A program made the translations under genes and the position numbers. DNA of 57,189 bases, from contig NZ_AUIH01000027.1 of the NCBI RefSeq assembly GCF_000423605.1, positions 1 through 57,189 on the forward strand. The letters run 5' to 3'. Source of the DNA: Saccharospirillum impatiens DSM 12546. GTDB taxonomy: Bacteria; Pseudomonadota; Gammaproteobacteria; Pseudomonadales; Natronospirillaceae. Positions 44,972 to 53,627 of this stretch are shown here, one piece after another (position 1 is the first letter of the stretch; each line of letters opens with the position of its first letter). The notes beneath the pieces are model-generated. The model had not been told where the DNA came from. It was given only the letters and a program-made list of their open reading frames with translations, and made no database searches.

Positions 44972-45644
44972 GAATGCATCCTGATAGTGGTTGGAAAAGG
45001 TGATCAATACATAATCAATACATAGGTGTCATTAAAGCCGAGGCTCACCGAGCCCTTGGCTGGTGCAAGACTTTAGCGCATTGCCGGGTCATTGAATACG
45101 TCGGAAGTGGCTGTTTTTACCGGTTTTTTGCCTGTTAATCGAAGTCGGGAAGCAAAAAAACCATTATTTGGCTAAGGCATGTTTCGCGGGCCATCGATGA
45201 TTCGAGTTGGGCGGCCAGCCCGGTCGCGATGTGATCAGTCCAATCCGGCTTTCGTGAAGCCGACTGTGACCGGTGATCGGGACCGGGCTGGCCATGCGTC
45301 GACTGTCGATTAGACACAGCCTGTTGTCGAGTATTTTTTGGCACAAACCCCTGCTACTTTAGTCGGATTGTTGACGGCACTGCCCCTGCACGTGAACCTC
45401 AGGTTACATACCCGGACTGTTTTCCGGGATAATCACTGCTATTCTTAAAAACAGTTTCCGGGTGGCCATAAACCCGGTAAAAGGGAGGGCAATTCGGCTC
45501 GATCCTAATCCAGGTGTCTGATAGACCCCTTGAGTCGGTCTGGCCGGAATGAAGCAATACCCGTTTTATGGAGAGTGCAAACACTATGCGTGCTGCGTTA
45601 ACCCGTGCGTTTTACCTAGGGTTGTATGACGAGCCTTGTTGGTC
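44972..45644. other. Long gene-free region upstream of HU-family and HD-GYP genes
   Basis: This 673-base divergent region has no convincing gene. It must contain the HU-family promoter and the HD-GYP leader. Its main structure is the strong palindrome at 45213-45293. A second hairpin-rich stretch (45440-45500, around CCGGGT/ACCCGG) lies nearer the HD-GYP gene; it was checked against c-di-GMP riboswitch features and does not match. Confidence 0.6.
45213..45293. repeat. Isolated long palindrome with inner hairpin
   Basis: GGCCAGCCCGGTC (45213-45225) is the exact complement of GACCGGGCTGGCC (45281-45293). Inside, CGGCTT (45246-45251) pairs with AAGCCG (45257-45262), extended by CAGTC/GACTG. The architecture resembles the five-copy family but the core sequence is different, so it is either a distant relative or an unrelated structured RNA or protein site. 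Confidence 0.6.
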
Positions 45645-46949
45645 ATGAAAATGCCGTCACGACCCATCACACAGGATGTCGAGCCCTTGTGGGAACATCA
45701 GGCGAAGATACACCCGGCTGAATTGATGATCGGGCATTTTGTGGCGCGCATGGATTGTGACTGGAGTGAGTCGCCCTTTCTGATGCAGGGCGTGATGATT
45801 GAATCCCCCGACAACAAAGCCTGGTTTGAGCATCATTGTGCCTGGGTCGTGGCTGACCTGAAACGCAGCTTACGCAAAACCCTGGCGCCGCGTCGCCCCC
45901 CGTCAATCAGCCCGGGCAAGCCACTGACCGCATCGCTGAATGTATCGGCCGCCGCCTCCAACGCAAAACACCCGATCAATCGATTGCGCCACACCCGGGT
46001 CACTCAGCCGGCGATGAAAGCTGCCCTGCGCGGTTACGTCGGGCTTGATCAACAGGCCCGGCGGTTGATTCACACCATTACCCGTGGCGGGCCGCTCGAT
46101 GTGACCGCCGCTAAGAGTGCGGTCACGGCGCTGGCTACCACACTCGACAACAACCTCTCGGCCCTGGTCTGGCTGACGCGCATTAAGCAGCAAGACAACT
46201 ACACCGCCCAGCATTGCATCAACGTGGCTATTCTGGCGATGGGTCTGGCGCGTGCGCTGGAATGGGAAGACAAAGACGTTGAACACGCAGGTTTGGCGGG
46301 GTTGCTGCACGATCTGGGTAAAATGCGGGTCGATAACGACATACTGAACAAACCCGGTCGGCTGACTCCGGAAGAGTTTGACCACCTGAAACGGCATTCA
46401 CAGCTGGGTTACGACCTGCTTAAAACCGACAAAGACGTACCAACGGACGTCGCCGCCGCCGTGCTCGACCACCACGAGCGCCCGGACGGCCGCGGTTACC
46501 CCAATGGTAAGAAAGCAGGGGAGTACGGCGCTATGGCTGCTTTGGTGGCCGTGGTTGATGCCTACGATGCCATTACCTCCCACCGGATATACGATGCCGC
46601 TCGCTCACATCACGAAGCGCTGAGCATTCTCTGGCAACAACGCGAAACCCAGTTTGAAGGCACGGTCGTCGAAGCGTTTATTCAGTTCATGGGCTGGGTG
46701 ACACCGGGCACGCTGGTGCGCATGACTGACGACACCATTGCCGTGGTGCTTCAAGCCCGAATGGGCCAGCGGTTGTTGCCGGTGGTGCAGATACTGATCG
46801 CCAATGACGCTGGCTATCAGCTCGGGCCGCGAGTCGACCTGGCCAAACTGACCGCCGATGAAAACACCGTGCCGCTGCGCATTTCAAAAGTACTGCCAGA
46901 CGGTGCCGAAGGTGTCGACTTGCAGAGTCTTTCGCTGAGCATGTTGTAG
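45645..46949 (+). CDS. HD-GYP domain c-di-GMP phosphodiesterase
   Basis: A 434-residue cytoplasmic protein with an N-terminal DUF3391-like domain (about 1-110) and an HD-GYP domain. Metal- and substrate-binding motifs are present: TAQHCINVAILAMGLAR, HDLGKMRVDNDILNKPGRLTPEEF (HD about residue 222), HSQLGYDLL, and DHHERPDGRGYP with the GYP triad near residue 282. It should hydrolyse c-di-GMP to GMP. The ribosome binding site is weak; the ATG at 45645 is chosen over TTG codons just before it, and 45651 is also possible. It converges on the DUF3301 gene across copy 4 of the repeat family. Confidence 0.9.
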   Translation: MKMPSRPITQDVEPLWEHQAKIHPAELMIGHFVARMDCDWSESPFLMQGVMIESPDNKAWFEHHCAWVVADLKRSLRKTLAPRRPPSISPGKPLTASLNVSAAASNAKHPINRLRHTRVTQPAMKAALRGYVGLDQQARRLIHTITRGGPLDVTAAKSAVTALATTLDNNLSALVWLTRIKQQDNYTAQHCINVAILAMGLARALEWEDKDVEHAGLAGLLHDLGKMRVDNDILNKPGRLTPEEFDHLKRHSQLGYDLLKTDKDVPTDVAAAVLDHHERPDGRGYPNGKKAGEYGAMAALVAVVDAYDAITSHRIYDAARSHHEALSILWQQRETQFEGTVVEAFIQFMGWVTPGTLVRMTDDTIAVVLQARMGQRLLPVVQILIANDAGYQLGPRVDLAKLTADENTVPLRISKVLPDGAEGVDLQSLSLSML

Positions 46950-46954
46950 CGGGT

Positions 46955-47127
46955 CAAGTTTCGGACTTTGCACCATTTGAGCGGCGGATGCCGGTGATGT
47001 CTATGCGGGGAAGTCCGCAGCAGGGATGCTGCGGTCTAGGCTCCATGGACGGATTTACGTCGGCCCCGCATAGGTATCACCGGTAGCCGCCGCGGACCAA
47101 AGCCAATGATAAGAACTCCGAAACTTG
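46955..47127. repeat. Palindromic intergenic element, copy 4 (with outermost inverted repeat)
   Basis: The main arms 46981-47010 and 47064-47093 pair across nearly all 30 positions, counting G-U pairs. An outermost inverted repeat CAAGTTTCGGA (46955-46965) / TCCGAAACTTG (47117-47127) encloses it. The core (inverted orientation) includes the complement of TCCATGGAGCCTAG at 47036-47049 and the CCGCAGCA/TGCTGCGG hairpin. It lies between the 3' ends of two converging genes. Confidence 0.88.
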
Positions 47128-47143
47128 AATTGGCCGTGATTGC

Positions 47144-47470
47144 TTAATGCAACACCTTGTCCTCAACATAGGGTTGCCAGTGCACGGATTCCAGCCGCCG
47201 CCCGCGCAGGATTACCCAGCCTAGAAAGCGCCGGTCGCCCACCGTACTGAATTCAAATTGATACATACGCTGAAAAGCGAACAGGGTGTCTGTAGAGCGG
47301 GCGAGCCTCATGCGGTGCAAGTAAATGCTGTCGTCGAGCATTTGTACGCCTTCTTTTTTGGCGGACCGGCGGGCATGAAAGAGGGCGATCTGGCGCAAGC
47401 CGAGGTGGTGCCAGATCCAGGCGCCGGCGATGATCACGAACAACAGGATCAGTAGGGATTTGCCGTCCAC
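47144..47470 (-). CDS. DUF3301 family membrane-anchored protein
   Basis: A 108-residue protein with one N-terminal membrane segment (LLILLFVIIAGAWIWHHLG) and the conserved cytoplasmic block RQIALFHARRSAKKEGVQMLDDSIYLHRMRLARS...FQRMYQFEFSTVGDRRFLGWVILRG of DUF3301. The family is gammaproteobacterial and its function is unknown. It is separated by 70 bases from the upstream two-component genes on the same strand and may be co-transcribed with them. Confidence 0.8.
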   Translation of the reverse strand: MDGKSLLILLFVIIAGAWIWHHLGLRQIALFHARRSAKKEGVQMLDDSIYLHRMRLARSTDTLFAFQRMYQFEFSTVGDRRFLGWVILRGRRLESVHWQPYVEDKVLH

Positions 47471-47539
47471 GTCGGGTCTCTTCTGGTGAGGATGTGGCCT
47501 TAAGTATACGGCATCGTCTTCTGTGTTGCTCAGCTCACT

Positions 47540-48226
47540 CTAACCGTCCAGATGGCGGTAGCGACGTTCCGGTCGTCCGACCGTGCCATAGTTGACCTCG
47601 GCGCTGAGCTCACCGGTACTGACCATAAATTCCAGGTAGCGCCGCGCCGTCGTGCGCGACGCCCCAATGCGCTGACCCACGGCGTCGGCACTCCAGTCGC
47701 CGGTTTCCACCACCTGCCGGATCTTATCCAGCGTCAGCGCGTCGATGCCTTTGGGCAACCGCACCGGCTCATCGGCGGGCGTTTCGGCGTGACCCCGGGG
47801 CAGCAACAGGTCCACCTCTTTCTGAGCGACGTTGTGCAGACTGTCGAGCGTGTTCAGGTGCGCCCGGAAATGATTCAGCGCTTCTTCAAGACGTTCGTAC
47901 ACCAGCGGTTTCAGTATGTAATCGAACACCCCGCCATGCAGCGCGCTGCGCACCGTGTTGACCTCGCGCGCCGCGGTGATAAGGATAATGTCGGTGGAAC
48001 TGTCTCCGGCACGCAGTTCACGCAGCAGTTCCAGGCCGTTGCCATCGGGGAAATGAACATCGAGCAACACCAGATCTGGTTGAAGCACGTCGATCTGGTC
48101 GCGGGCATCGGCCAGAGTGTGAGCAATGCCGACCAGCTCTATGGCGTCCATTCGTTCGATAAACCGGCGCTGGATTTCAGCCACCTGGCGGTCGTCTTCG
48201 GCAATCAAGAGCCTGAGTGTTCTCAT
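47540..48226 (-). CDS. CitB/DcuR-type response regulator
   Basis: A 228-residue regulator. The receiver starts TLRLLIAEDDRQVAEIQRRFIERMDAI, with phosphoacceptor Asp in LVLLDVHFPDGNGLELLREL and Lys in YILKPLVYERLEEAL. The C-terminal HTH (SADAVGQRIGASRTTARRYLEFMVSTGEL) is the CitB/DcuR type that controls uptake of C4-dicarboxylates and citrate. Its start overlaps the stop of the partner kinase by four bases. It is divergent from, and likely activates, the tctCBA transporter. Confidence 0.9.
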   Translation of the reverse strand: MRTLRLLIAEDDRQVAEIQRRFIERMDAIELVGIAHTLADARDQIDVLQPDLVLLDVHFPDGNGLELLRELRAGDSSTDIILITAAREVNTVRSALHGGVFDYILKPLVYERLEEALNHFRAHLNTLDSLHNVAQKEVDLLLPRGHAETPADEPVRLPKGIDALTLDKIRQVVETGDWSADAVGQRIGASRTTARRYLEFMVSTGELSAEVNYGTVGRPERRYRHLDG

Positions 48227-49848
48227 GATTCGGCTCCGGTCGGGTTGAGCGGCAGTTTAGGCAAGTAGAGTGTAAACCGGCTGCCGCCAGTTGCCAGATT
48301 TTCAACGGTGATCGAACCGCCCCAGCGTTCTACAAACTGGCGCACCAGGTACAAACCAAAGCCGTGACCGCTGTCGGTTTTGCTGGTCACGCCTTTGTCG
48401 AACATCCGCGCTTCTTCTTCGGCGCTGATGCCTGGCCCCTGGTCTTCCACTTCAAAAATCAGGTCCAGCCCAAGGTCGGTCATGCTCAGTTGCACCTGGC
48501 CGCCTTCCCCCTGGTGACGGCGTGTGGCTTCGAGCGCATTGTCGATCAGGTTGCCGAGCGCACTGACTAACTGATCTCTCGGCAACTGGTCCGGTACATC
48601 GGCCATGTGACTGTCCGGGTCGATCACCAGTGTCTGCCCCATTTCCCGGGCCCGGTTGTATTTACCCAGAATGCAGCCGGCCAATACCGGGTCTGGTACG
48701 GCATCGAGCAGCAGGTGAATCAGGGTTTGGTGGTCGTTCACCTCGCTGCCTATGAGCGCCATGGCTTCATCGGCAGCGCCGATCTGAATCAGCCCGGCGA
48801 TGGTGTGCAATTTATTCGAGTACTCGTGAGTCTGGCTGCGCAGGGTGTCGGCGTATTGCTGAATGCGGGTCAACTGCCGGCTGACCTGGTCGAGTTCATC
48901 GCGTAACCGAAAGCTCGACACCACGCCGATGATGATATTGCCCTGTTTCACCGGGAGCCGGTTAACGATCATATGCCGGCCTTGAAGCCAGATCTCCTGG
49001 TCGAACTCGGGCTCACCCCGTTCGAGTGCTGCCATGAGTCCGCTATCTGGCAAGATGTCGGCAATGGGACGCCCCGTCAGTGGTTTGTCTGCTTCCAGGC
49101 CCAGGCTATCGACCGCAGTGCGGTTGATGGTGGTGATAACCCCCTCTCGATTGACCGCGATGATGCCCTCGCGCACCGACTGCAAGGTCGCATTCTGCTC
49201 CTCAAACAATCGTGCGATTTGCTCCGGCTCCAGGCCGAAAATCGCTCTTTTGAACCGGCCGGCAATAAAGATGGCCACCGAGACACTGCCGACCAGCATC
49301 AGCGCCATCACCAGATAGAGCACAATGTTGTAGCGAGCAATGGTCGAGCGTACCTGATCCAGCGAATACCCCACCGAGACGATGCCGATGATCTCCTCAC
49401 CGGTCATGTCATAAATGGGTGCCTTGCCGCGCATGGACAGCCCCAGGCTGCCCAGTGCCTTGTTGACATAGCCCTGGCCGTCGATCAGCGCAATTGAGCC
49501 GTCGTCGCCATCGTCATCGGCCATCGAAAACCCAAGGCGGTCCGGGTTTGGGTGAGCCAGCCGAATGCTGTTGTGGTCGCCAATGACGATGAACAAGGCA
49601 TTGTTGGTGTTGGCCAGTTTCCGGCTGAGCTGGTTCAGGGAGTCAACATCGCGGGCCTGAACGCCGCGAATGATATCCGGCGTGGCGGCGATGGTTTTAG
49701 CCACATTCAGCGCTCTCTGGCCAATCTGTTCATCGAGTGAGGCGCTCAGGTAATACCAGGCAAAACCGCCGATGAAGCCGGTCTGTATGGCACTGACCAG
49801 ACCCAGCACCAGAATCATTCGGGTCTTGAGTTTCAGTCGTTTAAACAC
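48223..49848 (-). CDS. CitA/DcuS-type sensor histidine kinase
   Basis: A kinase of about 541 residues. Two membrane segments (about 10-30 and 180-200) flank a periplasmic PASta/CACHE sensor domain that in this family binds citrate, malate or other carboxylates. A cytoplasmic PAS domain and a Spo0B-type dimerisation helix with the phospho-His in QTHEYSNKLHTIAGLIQIG follow, then a HATPase (NLIDNALEATRRH, GHGFGLYLVRQFVE). No good ATG is present; a GTG at 49848 fits the first membrane segment, while the frame stays open to a GTG at 49935. It pairs with the adjacent regulator to sense the tricarboxylate substrate of tctCBA. Confidence 0.88.
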   Translation of the reverse strand: MFKRLKLKTRMILVLGLVSAIQTGFIGGFAWYYLSASLDEQIGQRALNVAKTIAATPDIIRGVQARDVDSLNQLSRKLANTNNALFIVIGDHNSIRLAHPNPDRLGFSMADDDGDDGSIALIDGQGYVNKALGSLGLSMRGKAPIYDMTGEEIIGIVSVGYSLDQVRSTIARYNIVLYLVMALMLVGSVSVAIFIAGRFKRAIFGLEPEQIARLFEEQNATLQSVREGIIAVNREGVITTINRTAVDSLGLEADKPLTGRPIADILPDSGLMAALERGEPEFDQEIWLQGRHMIVNRLPVKQGNIIIGVVSSFRLRDELDQVSRQLTRIQQYADTLRSQTHEYSNKLHTIAGLIQIGAADEAMALIGSEVNDHQTLIHLLLDAVPDPVLAGCILGKYNRAREMGQTLVIDPDSHMADVPDQLPRDQLVSALGNLIDNALEATRRHQGEGGQVQLSMTDLGLDLIFEVEDQGPGISAEEEARMFDKGVTSKTDSGHGFGLYLVRQFVERWGGSITVENLATGGSRFTLYLPKLPLNPTGAES

Positions 49849-50088
49849 GTGAAGAGGATCTGCCTGCGTATCTGCATGGTCGCACCCGGCGGGCCGGAGG
49901 CTGTCGTTTTTATAGTTTCTGCAGTCTCTGACCACAGTGACTATAGCCTAACCGAGCCACCGCCGTATTTCGCGTGATCTTTATGAACAAAAAGCGATTT
50001 AAGTGGTTTAAACGCATTACGACCACAAACTGGTCAGGGAACGGGCGCGCGCCTAGCCTCTGCAACTGAACCCGGTCCACTGACACAG

Positions 50089-50106
50089 TGTGATTGGGTA
50101 ATCACA
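50089..50106. promoter_or_regulatory. Inverted repeat in the kinase-tctC divergent region
   Basis: TGTGATT (50089-50095) and AATCACA (50100-50106) form a perfect 7-bp dyad 37 bases before the tctC start. The spacing is too wide for a CRP site, so it is more likely bound by the CitB-type regulator or acts in the leader. Confidence 0.45.
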
Positions 50107-50143
50107 GTAGAAAATACAACAACAAAAGCAGAGGAAGACCATC

Positions 50144-51121
50144 ATGAAATTCAAGCAATCCTTGTCTTTGCTGGCCGCTGCGGCGTTCAGTGTATCCGCT
50201 ATGGCCTGGGAGCCGAGTGGCCGTGTAGAGTGCATCGCGCCGGCTGATCCGGGCGGCGGTTGGGACTTTACCTGCCGCAGCGTGGGTAATGTTATGGAAG
50301 AGCTGGGCATGGTCCCGGGCTCGGTACAAACCACCAACATGGCCGGTGCCGGTGGTGGCGTTGCCTTTGCTCACACCGTGAGCAAGCGGAACGACGACAG
50401 CAAGCTACTGGTTGCTGCCTCGACAGCCACCACAACACGCCTGGCTCAACAGCAGTTCCCGGGCATGAACGCGGGCATGGTTAAGTGGGTTGGAGCCCTT
50501 GGTGCTGATTACGGCATTATTGCCGTCAGTCAGGATTCCGACTACGAAAACCTGAACGATCTGATGGATGCGGTTAAGGCTGACCCACGCAGCGTTAAAT
50601 TTGCGGGCGGCAGTGCCAACGGCGGTTGGGATCACCTGAAAGTGCTGATCGCGGCCAAAGCAGCCGGTGCCGGCTCATTGCCAAGCATTCCGTATCTTTC
50701 GTACAACAACGGCGGCGAAGCCATGACGCAGGTTATCGGTGGTCATGTTGACGCCTTCACCGGCGACATCTCGGAAGCCACAGGCTTTATCGACTCCGGC
50801 GACCTGCGCGTTCTTGCCGTTCTGGCCGAAGAGCGTTTGCCAGGCAAGTTCGGTAACATCCCTACCGCGCGTGAACAGGGTATCGAAGCACTGGGTCCAA
50901 ACTGGCGTGGTTTTTATATGCCAACCAATGCCGATCCCGAAGCGAAAGAATATTGGGTGAACGCCATTGATGAGCTCTATGCCAGCGATGAATGGAAAGC
51001 GGTGATGGCACGCAATGGTCTGATCCCCTTCCACCCACCAGCCGATGAGTTTGAAGCCTTCGTAACACAGCAGGTTGACGACATCGAAACCCTGTCACGT
51101 GAAATAGGGTTGCTCAGATGA
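50144..51121 (+). CDS. tctC: Tripartite tricarboxylate transporter substrate-binding protein TctC
   Basis: A 325-residue periplasmic binding protein with signal peptide (SLSLLAAAAFSVSAMA). The mature start WEPSGRVECIAPADPGGGWDFTCRSVGNVM carries the conserved GGGWD motif of TctC proteins; LSYNNGGEAMTQVIGGHVDAFTGDISEA is also typical. It feeds citrate-like or other carboxylates to the TctAB membrane complex. It begins the tctCBA operon and overlaps tctB by four bases. Confidence 0.94.
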   Translation: MKFKQSLSLLAAAAFSVSAMAWEPSGRVECIAPADPGGGWDFTCRSVGNVMEELGMVPGSVQTTNMAGAGGGVAFAHTVSKRNDDSKLLVAASTATTTRLAQQQFPGMNAGMVKWVGALGADYGIIAVSQDSDYENLNDLMDAVKADPRSVKFAGGSANGGWDHLKVLIAAKAAGAGSLPSIPYLSYNNGGEAMTQVIGGHVDAFTGDISEATGFIDSGDLRVLAVLAEERLPGKFGNIPTAREQGIEALGPNWRGFYMPTNADPEAKEYWVNAIDELYASDEWKAVMARNGLIPFHPPADEFEAFVTQQVDDIETLSREIGLLR

Positions 51122-51564
51122 CCTCACTTGGAGACCGCATTCTGGGTCTCGCCCTGTTCGTCCTGGCCGTTACCTACGGCTGGGTCGCGCAGCAGTGGCC
51201 GCCGCCGTTTGGCGGCCACGAGGCTGTTGGCCCCGAGACATTCCCCACCATACTGGCTGTAATTCTGGCCGGTTCAAGTCTGTACCTGATGTTCAAGCCC
51301 GACCCCGATGCCAACTGGCCTGTTGGCCGTACCGCCGGTGAATTGGTCGCGGCTATGGTCATTCTCGTGCTGTACGCCTTTGTACTGGAGCGGCTCGGGT
51401 TTGTGATTGCCACTACATTGGCGGTCGGCTCGCTGTGCTGGCGCATGGGCGCGAAACCGAAAATGGCGTTCCTGATCGGTCTGATCAGTGCGGTGTCGGT
51501 ATTCCTGTTGTTCAACAACCTACTCGAATTAAGCCTGCCCGGTGGCTTGCTGGAGTTTGACTGA
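51118..51564 (+). CDS. tctB: Tripartite tricarboxylate transporter small membrane subunit TctB
   Basis: A 148-residue protein with about four hydrophobic segments, the usual layout of TctB: WPPPFGGHEAVGPETFPTILAVILAGSSLYLM near the N-terminus and a C-terminal helix pair ending LLFNNLLELSLPGGLLEF. It supports TctA in sodium- or proton-coupled uptake. Start and stop overlap tctC and tctA, so the three are co-translated. Confidence 0.9.
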   Translation: MTSLGDRILGLALFVLAVTYGWVAQQWPPPFGGHEAVGPETFPTILAVILAGSSLYLMFKPDPDANWPVGRTAGELVAAMVILVLYAFVLERLGFVIATTLAVGSLCWRMGAKPKMAFLIGLISAVSVFLLFNNLLELSLPGGLLEFD

Positions 51565-53090
51565 TGGAAACCCTGCAATTTCTAATGGAAGGCTTTGCCG
51601 TCGCCCTGACGCCCACCAACCTGTTGTTGGCCCTGTGCGGCGCTTTTCTCGGCACCCTGATTGGTGCATTACCGGGCCTCGGCCCAGCCAACGGCGTTGC
51701 CATTCTTATTCCGCTGGCGTTCACCCTGGGTCTGCCACCTGAATCTGCGATGATTCTGCTGACCTCGGTGTATGCGGGCGCTATGTACGGCGGTCGGATA
51801 TCCTCGATCCTGCTGAACATCCCCGGTGATGAACCGGCGATGATGACCTGCCTAGACGGCTACCCCATGGCCAAAAACGGCAAAGCCGCCGAAGCCTTGG
51901 CGGTATCTGCCATTGCCTCGTTCATCGGTGGCCTGATCGGCACCATCGGGCTGATTCTGCTGGCGCCCATACTGGCGCGATTTGCGCTGACGTTCGGCCC
52001 GGCTGAGTATTTCGCTCTGTTTGTACTCGCGTTTGCGACCCTGGGCGGCATTACCGGCAAAAACCCGATGAAGACGGTGGTGGCCGCCACGCTTGGCATT
52101 ATGATCTCGACCGTCGGTATCGATATTTCAACCGGCACCCAGCGCTACACCTTTGGTGTACTGGAGCTGTACGAAGGCATCGACTTTATTTTGGCGATTG
52201 TCGGCCTCTTTGCGATTTCCGAGTTGCTGCTGTTCATTGAAGAACGTGCCGGCAAAGGCCGGGCGCTGATTCAGGTGGGCAAGCTGAAACTGAGCATGAA
52301 AGACATCTACAGCATTCTGCCGACGACCTTCCGGGGCGGCATTCTGGGCTTTGTGGCGGGCGTGTTGCCCGGTGCCGGTGCGTCTCTGGGTAGCTTTATT
52401 GCCTACACGCTGGAAAAGAAAGCCCTGGGCAAGAAAGGCCGTTTTGGCGAAGGCGACATGCGTGGCGTAGCCGCCCCTGAAGCCGGCAATAACGGCGCCT
52501 CCTCCGGCGCGCTGGTGCCGATGCTGACGCTGGGCGTACCCGGCAGTGGCACCACGGCCGTACTGCTGGCGATGCTGATTTCACTCAACATCACACCCGG
52601 CCCGCTGATGTTCACCCAGAACGCCGACATCGTGTGGGGCGTGATTGCCGCCCTGCTGATTGGCAACTTGCTGTTGCTGGTGCTGAACATCCCGATGATT
52701 GGCGTGTTCGTGAAGGTCCTCTCGGTGCCGCCGATGTACCTGCTGCCGATGGTGACGATGATTGCGTTCGTGGGCATCTATTCCATTAGCCACAGCACCT
52801 TCGACCTCTACTTCATGGTGGCCTTCGGTGTGGCGGGGTACATACTGCGCAAGCTCGAGATGCCGCTGGTGCCGATTATTCTGGGCATGTTGCTCGGCCC
52901 CGAAATGGAGAAAAACCTTGGCCACGCCATGATCATCTCCGATGGCAACTGGGGCATTCTCTGGGGTACTCCGCTGGCGGTAGGCCTGTGGCTGGTAGCT
53001 GGGCTGGGGTTGATCTTGCCTTACCTGATTGGCCCTATTCTGCGCCACCGCATGCGCAACGCCATTAAAGAAGACGCGGTAAGCGACTGA
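51564..53090 (+). CDS. tctA: Tripartite tricarboxylate transporter large membrane subunit TctA
   Basis: A 508-residue inner-membrane transporter with about 11-12 membrane segments. The two family motifs are clear: GALPGLGPANGVAILIPLAFTL near the N-terminus and FVAGVLPGAGASLGSFIAYTLEKK near residue 265. GVAAPEAGNNGASSGALVPMLTLGVPGSGTTAVLL is also diagnostic. It forms the translocation path together with TctB. An intrinsic terminator follows the gene. Confidence 0.95.
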   Translation: METLQFLMEGFAVALTPTNLLLALCGAFLGTLIGALPGLGPANGVAILIPLAFTLGLPPESAMILLTSVYAGAMYGGRISSILLNIPGDEPAMMTCLDGYPMAKNGKAAEALAVSAIASFIGGLIGTIGLILLAPILARFALTFGPAEYFALFVLAFATLGGITGKNPMKTVVAATLGIMISTVGIDISTGTQRYTFGVLELYEGIDFILAIVGLFAISELLLFIEERAGKGRALIQVGKLKLSMKDIYSILPTTFRGGILGFVAGVLPGAGASLGSFIAYTLEKKALGKKGRFGEGDMRGVAAPEAGNNGASSGALVPMLTLGVPGSGTTAVLLAMLISLNITPGPLMFTQNADIVWGVIAALLIGNLLLLVLNIPMIGVFVKVLSVPPMYLLPMVTMIAFVGIYSISHSTFDLYFMVAFGVAGYILRKLEMPLVPIILGMLLGPEMEKNLGHAMIISDGNWGILWGTPLAVGLWLVAGLGLILPYLIGPILRHRMRNAIKEDAVSD

Positions 53091-53123
53091 ACACTATTCA
53101 GACGTGCTGGTAGCAGTGCTTTT

Positions 53124-53154
53124 GGGCCGTTGGAGCAATCCGCGGCCTTTTTTT
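53124..53154 (+). terminator. Rho-independent terminator of tctCBA
   Basis: GGCCG (53125-53129) pairs with CGGCC (53143-53147), followed by seven T. It lies about 35 bases after the tctA stop codon. Confidence 0.7.
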
Positions 53155-53250
53155 GGCGTTAAAAATGAGGGGGAGGGCCTGAAATACCGTGTCAAAAACC
53201 TGGCTACAGGCCCGATACAAAATATTACCACCTGACAGAACATTTCCCTT

Positions 53251-53269
53251 GTCAATGATAATCCTTCGC
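53251..53269. promoter_or_regulatory. Fur box upstream of bfd
   Basis: The 19 bases starting GTCAATGATAATC agree with the classical Fur consensus at 14 positions, including an unbroken AATGATAATC block. It lies about 50 bases upstream of bfd, the usual place for iron repression of this gene. Confidence 0.75.
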
Positions 53270-53315
53270 ATTAGTATTCTGTTAACGATACACAACAGGC
53301 ACAGAGCAAACCGAT

Positions 53316-53510
53316 ATGTACGTATGCTTATGCAAAGGCGTGACCGACAGAGACATTGAAGAACAAGCGATACAGGGCGCTGATTACAGCGACGTGCGTC
53401 GTGAGTTGGGTGTCGCGACCGACTGCGGTGCCTGCGGCCAGTTGTGCAAATCCCTGTTGCGCCAATACGAAGCCGACGCCGTCGCCAGTGTAGAATTCAG
53501 CGCAGCCTGA
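53316..53510 (+). CDS. bfd: Bacterioferritin-associated ferredoxin
   Basis: A 64-residue [2Fe-2S] protein. The four cluster cysteines are present in the Bfd pattern: CxC at MYVCLCKGVTD and CxxC at DCGACGQLC. Bfd reduces the heme of bacterioferritin to release stored iron when iron is short. A Fur box lies upstream, consistent with iron-starvation expression. The bacterioferritin gene itself is not in the window. A perfect terminator hairpin overlaps the stop codon. Confidence 0.94.
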   Translation: MYVCLCKGVTDRDIEEQAIQGADYSDVRRELGVATDCGACGQLCKSLLRQYEADAVASVEFSAA

Positions 53511-53526
53511 GCAGGCTGCGTTTTTT
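53501..53526 (+). terminator. Rho-independent terminator of bfd
   Basis: CGCAGCCTG and CAGGCTGCG form a perfect 9-bp stem with a 2-base loop (53501-53520), followed by six T. The stem includes the bfd stop codon. Confidence 0.92.
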
Positions 53527-53627
53527 CCTTTCAGTCAAAACCGTCAGAACCCAATCCCTCGTCCCTGCATCACCAATTTTAAGTTCAGAGTTAGATGTGC
53601 CTGGTAGGCAATGGCCCGCGACACATA

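Noticed and set aside
45430-45644. Possible c-di-GMP riboswitch before the HD-GYP gene
   Set aside because: The hairpins there lack the conserved GEMM loops and tetraloop-receptor features, so no riboswitch is called.
50089-50106. CRP site before tctC
   Set aside because: TGTGA and TCACA are present, but the spacer is eight bases instead of six.
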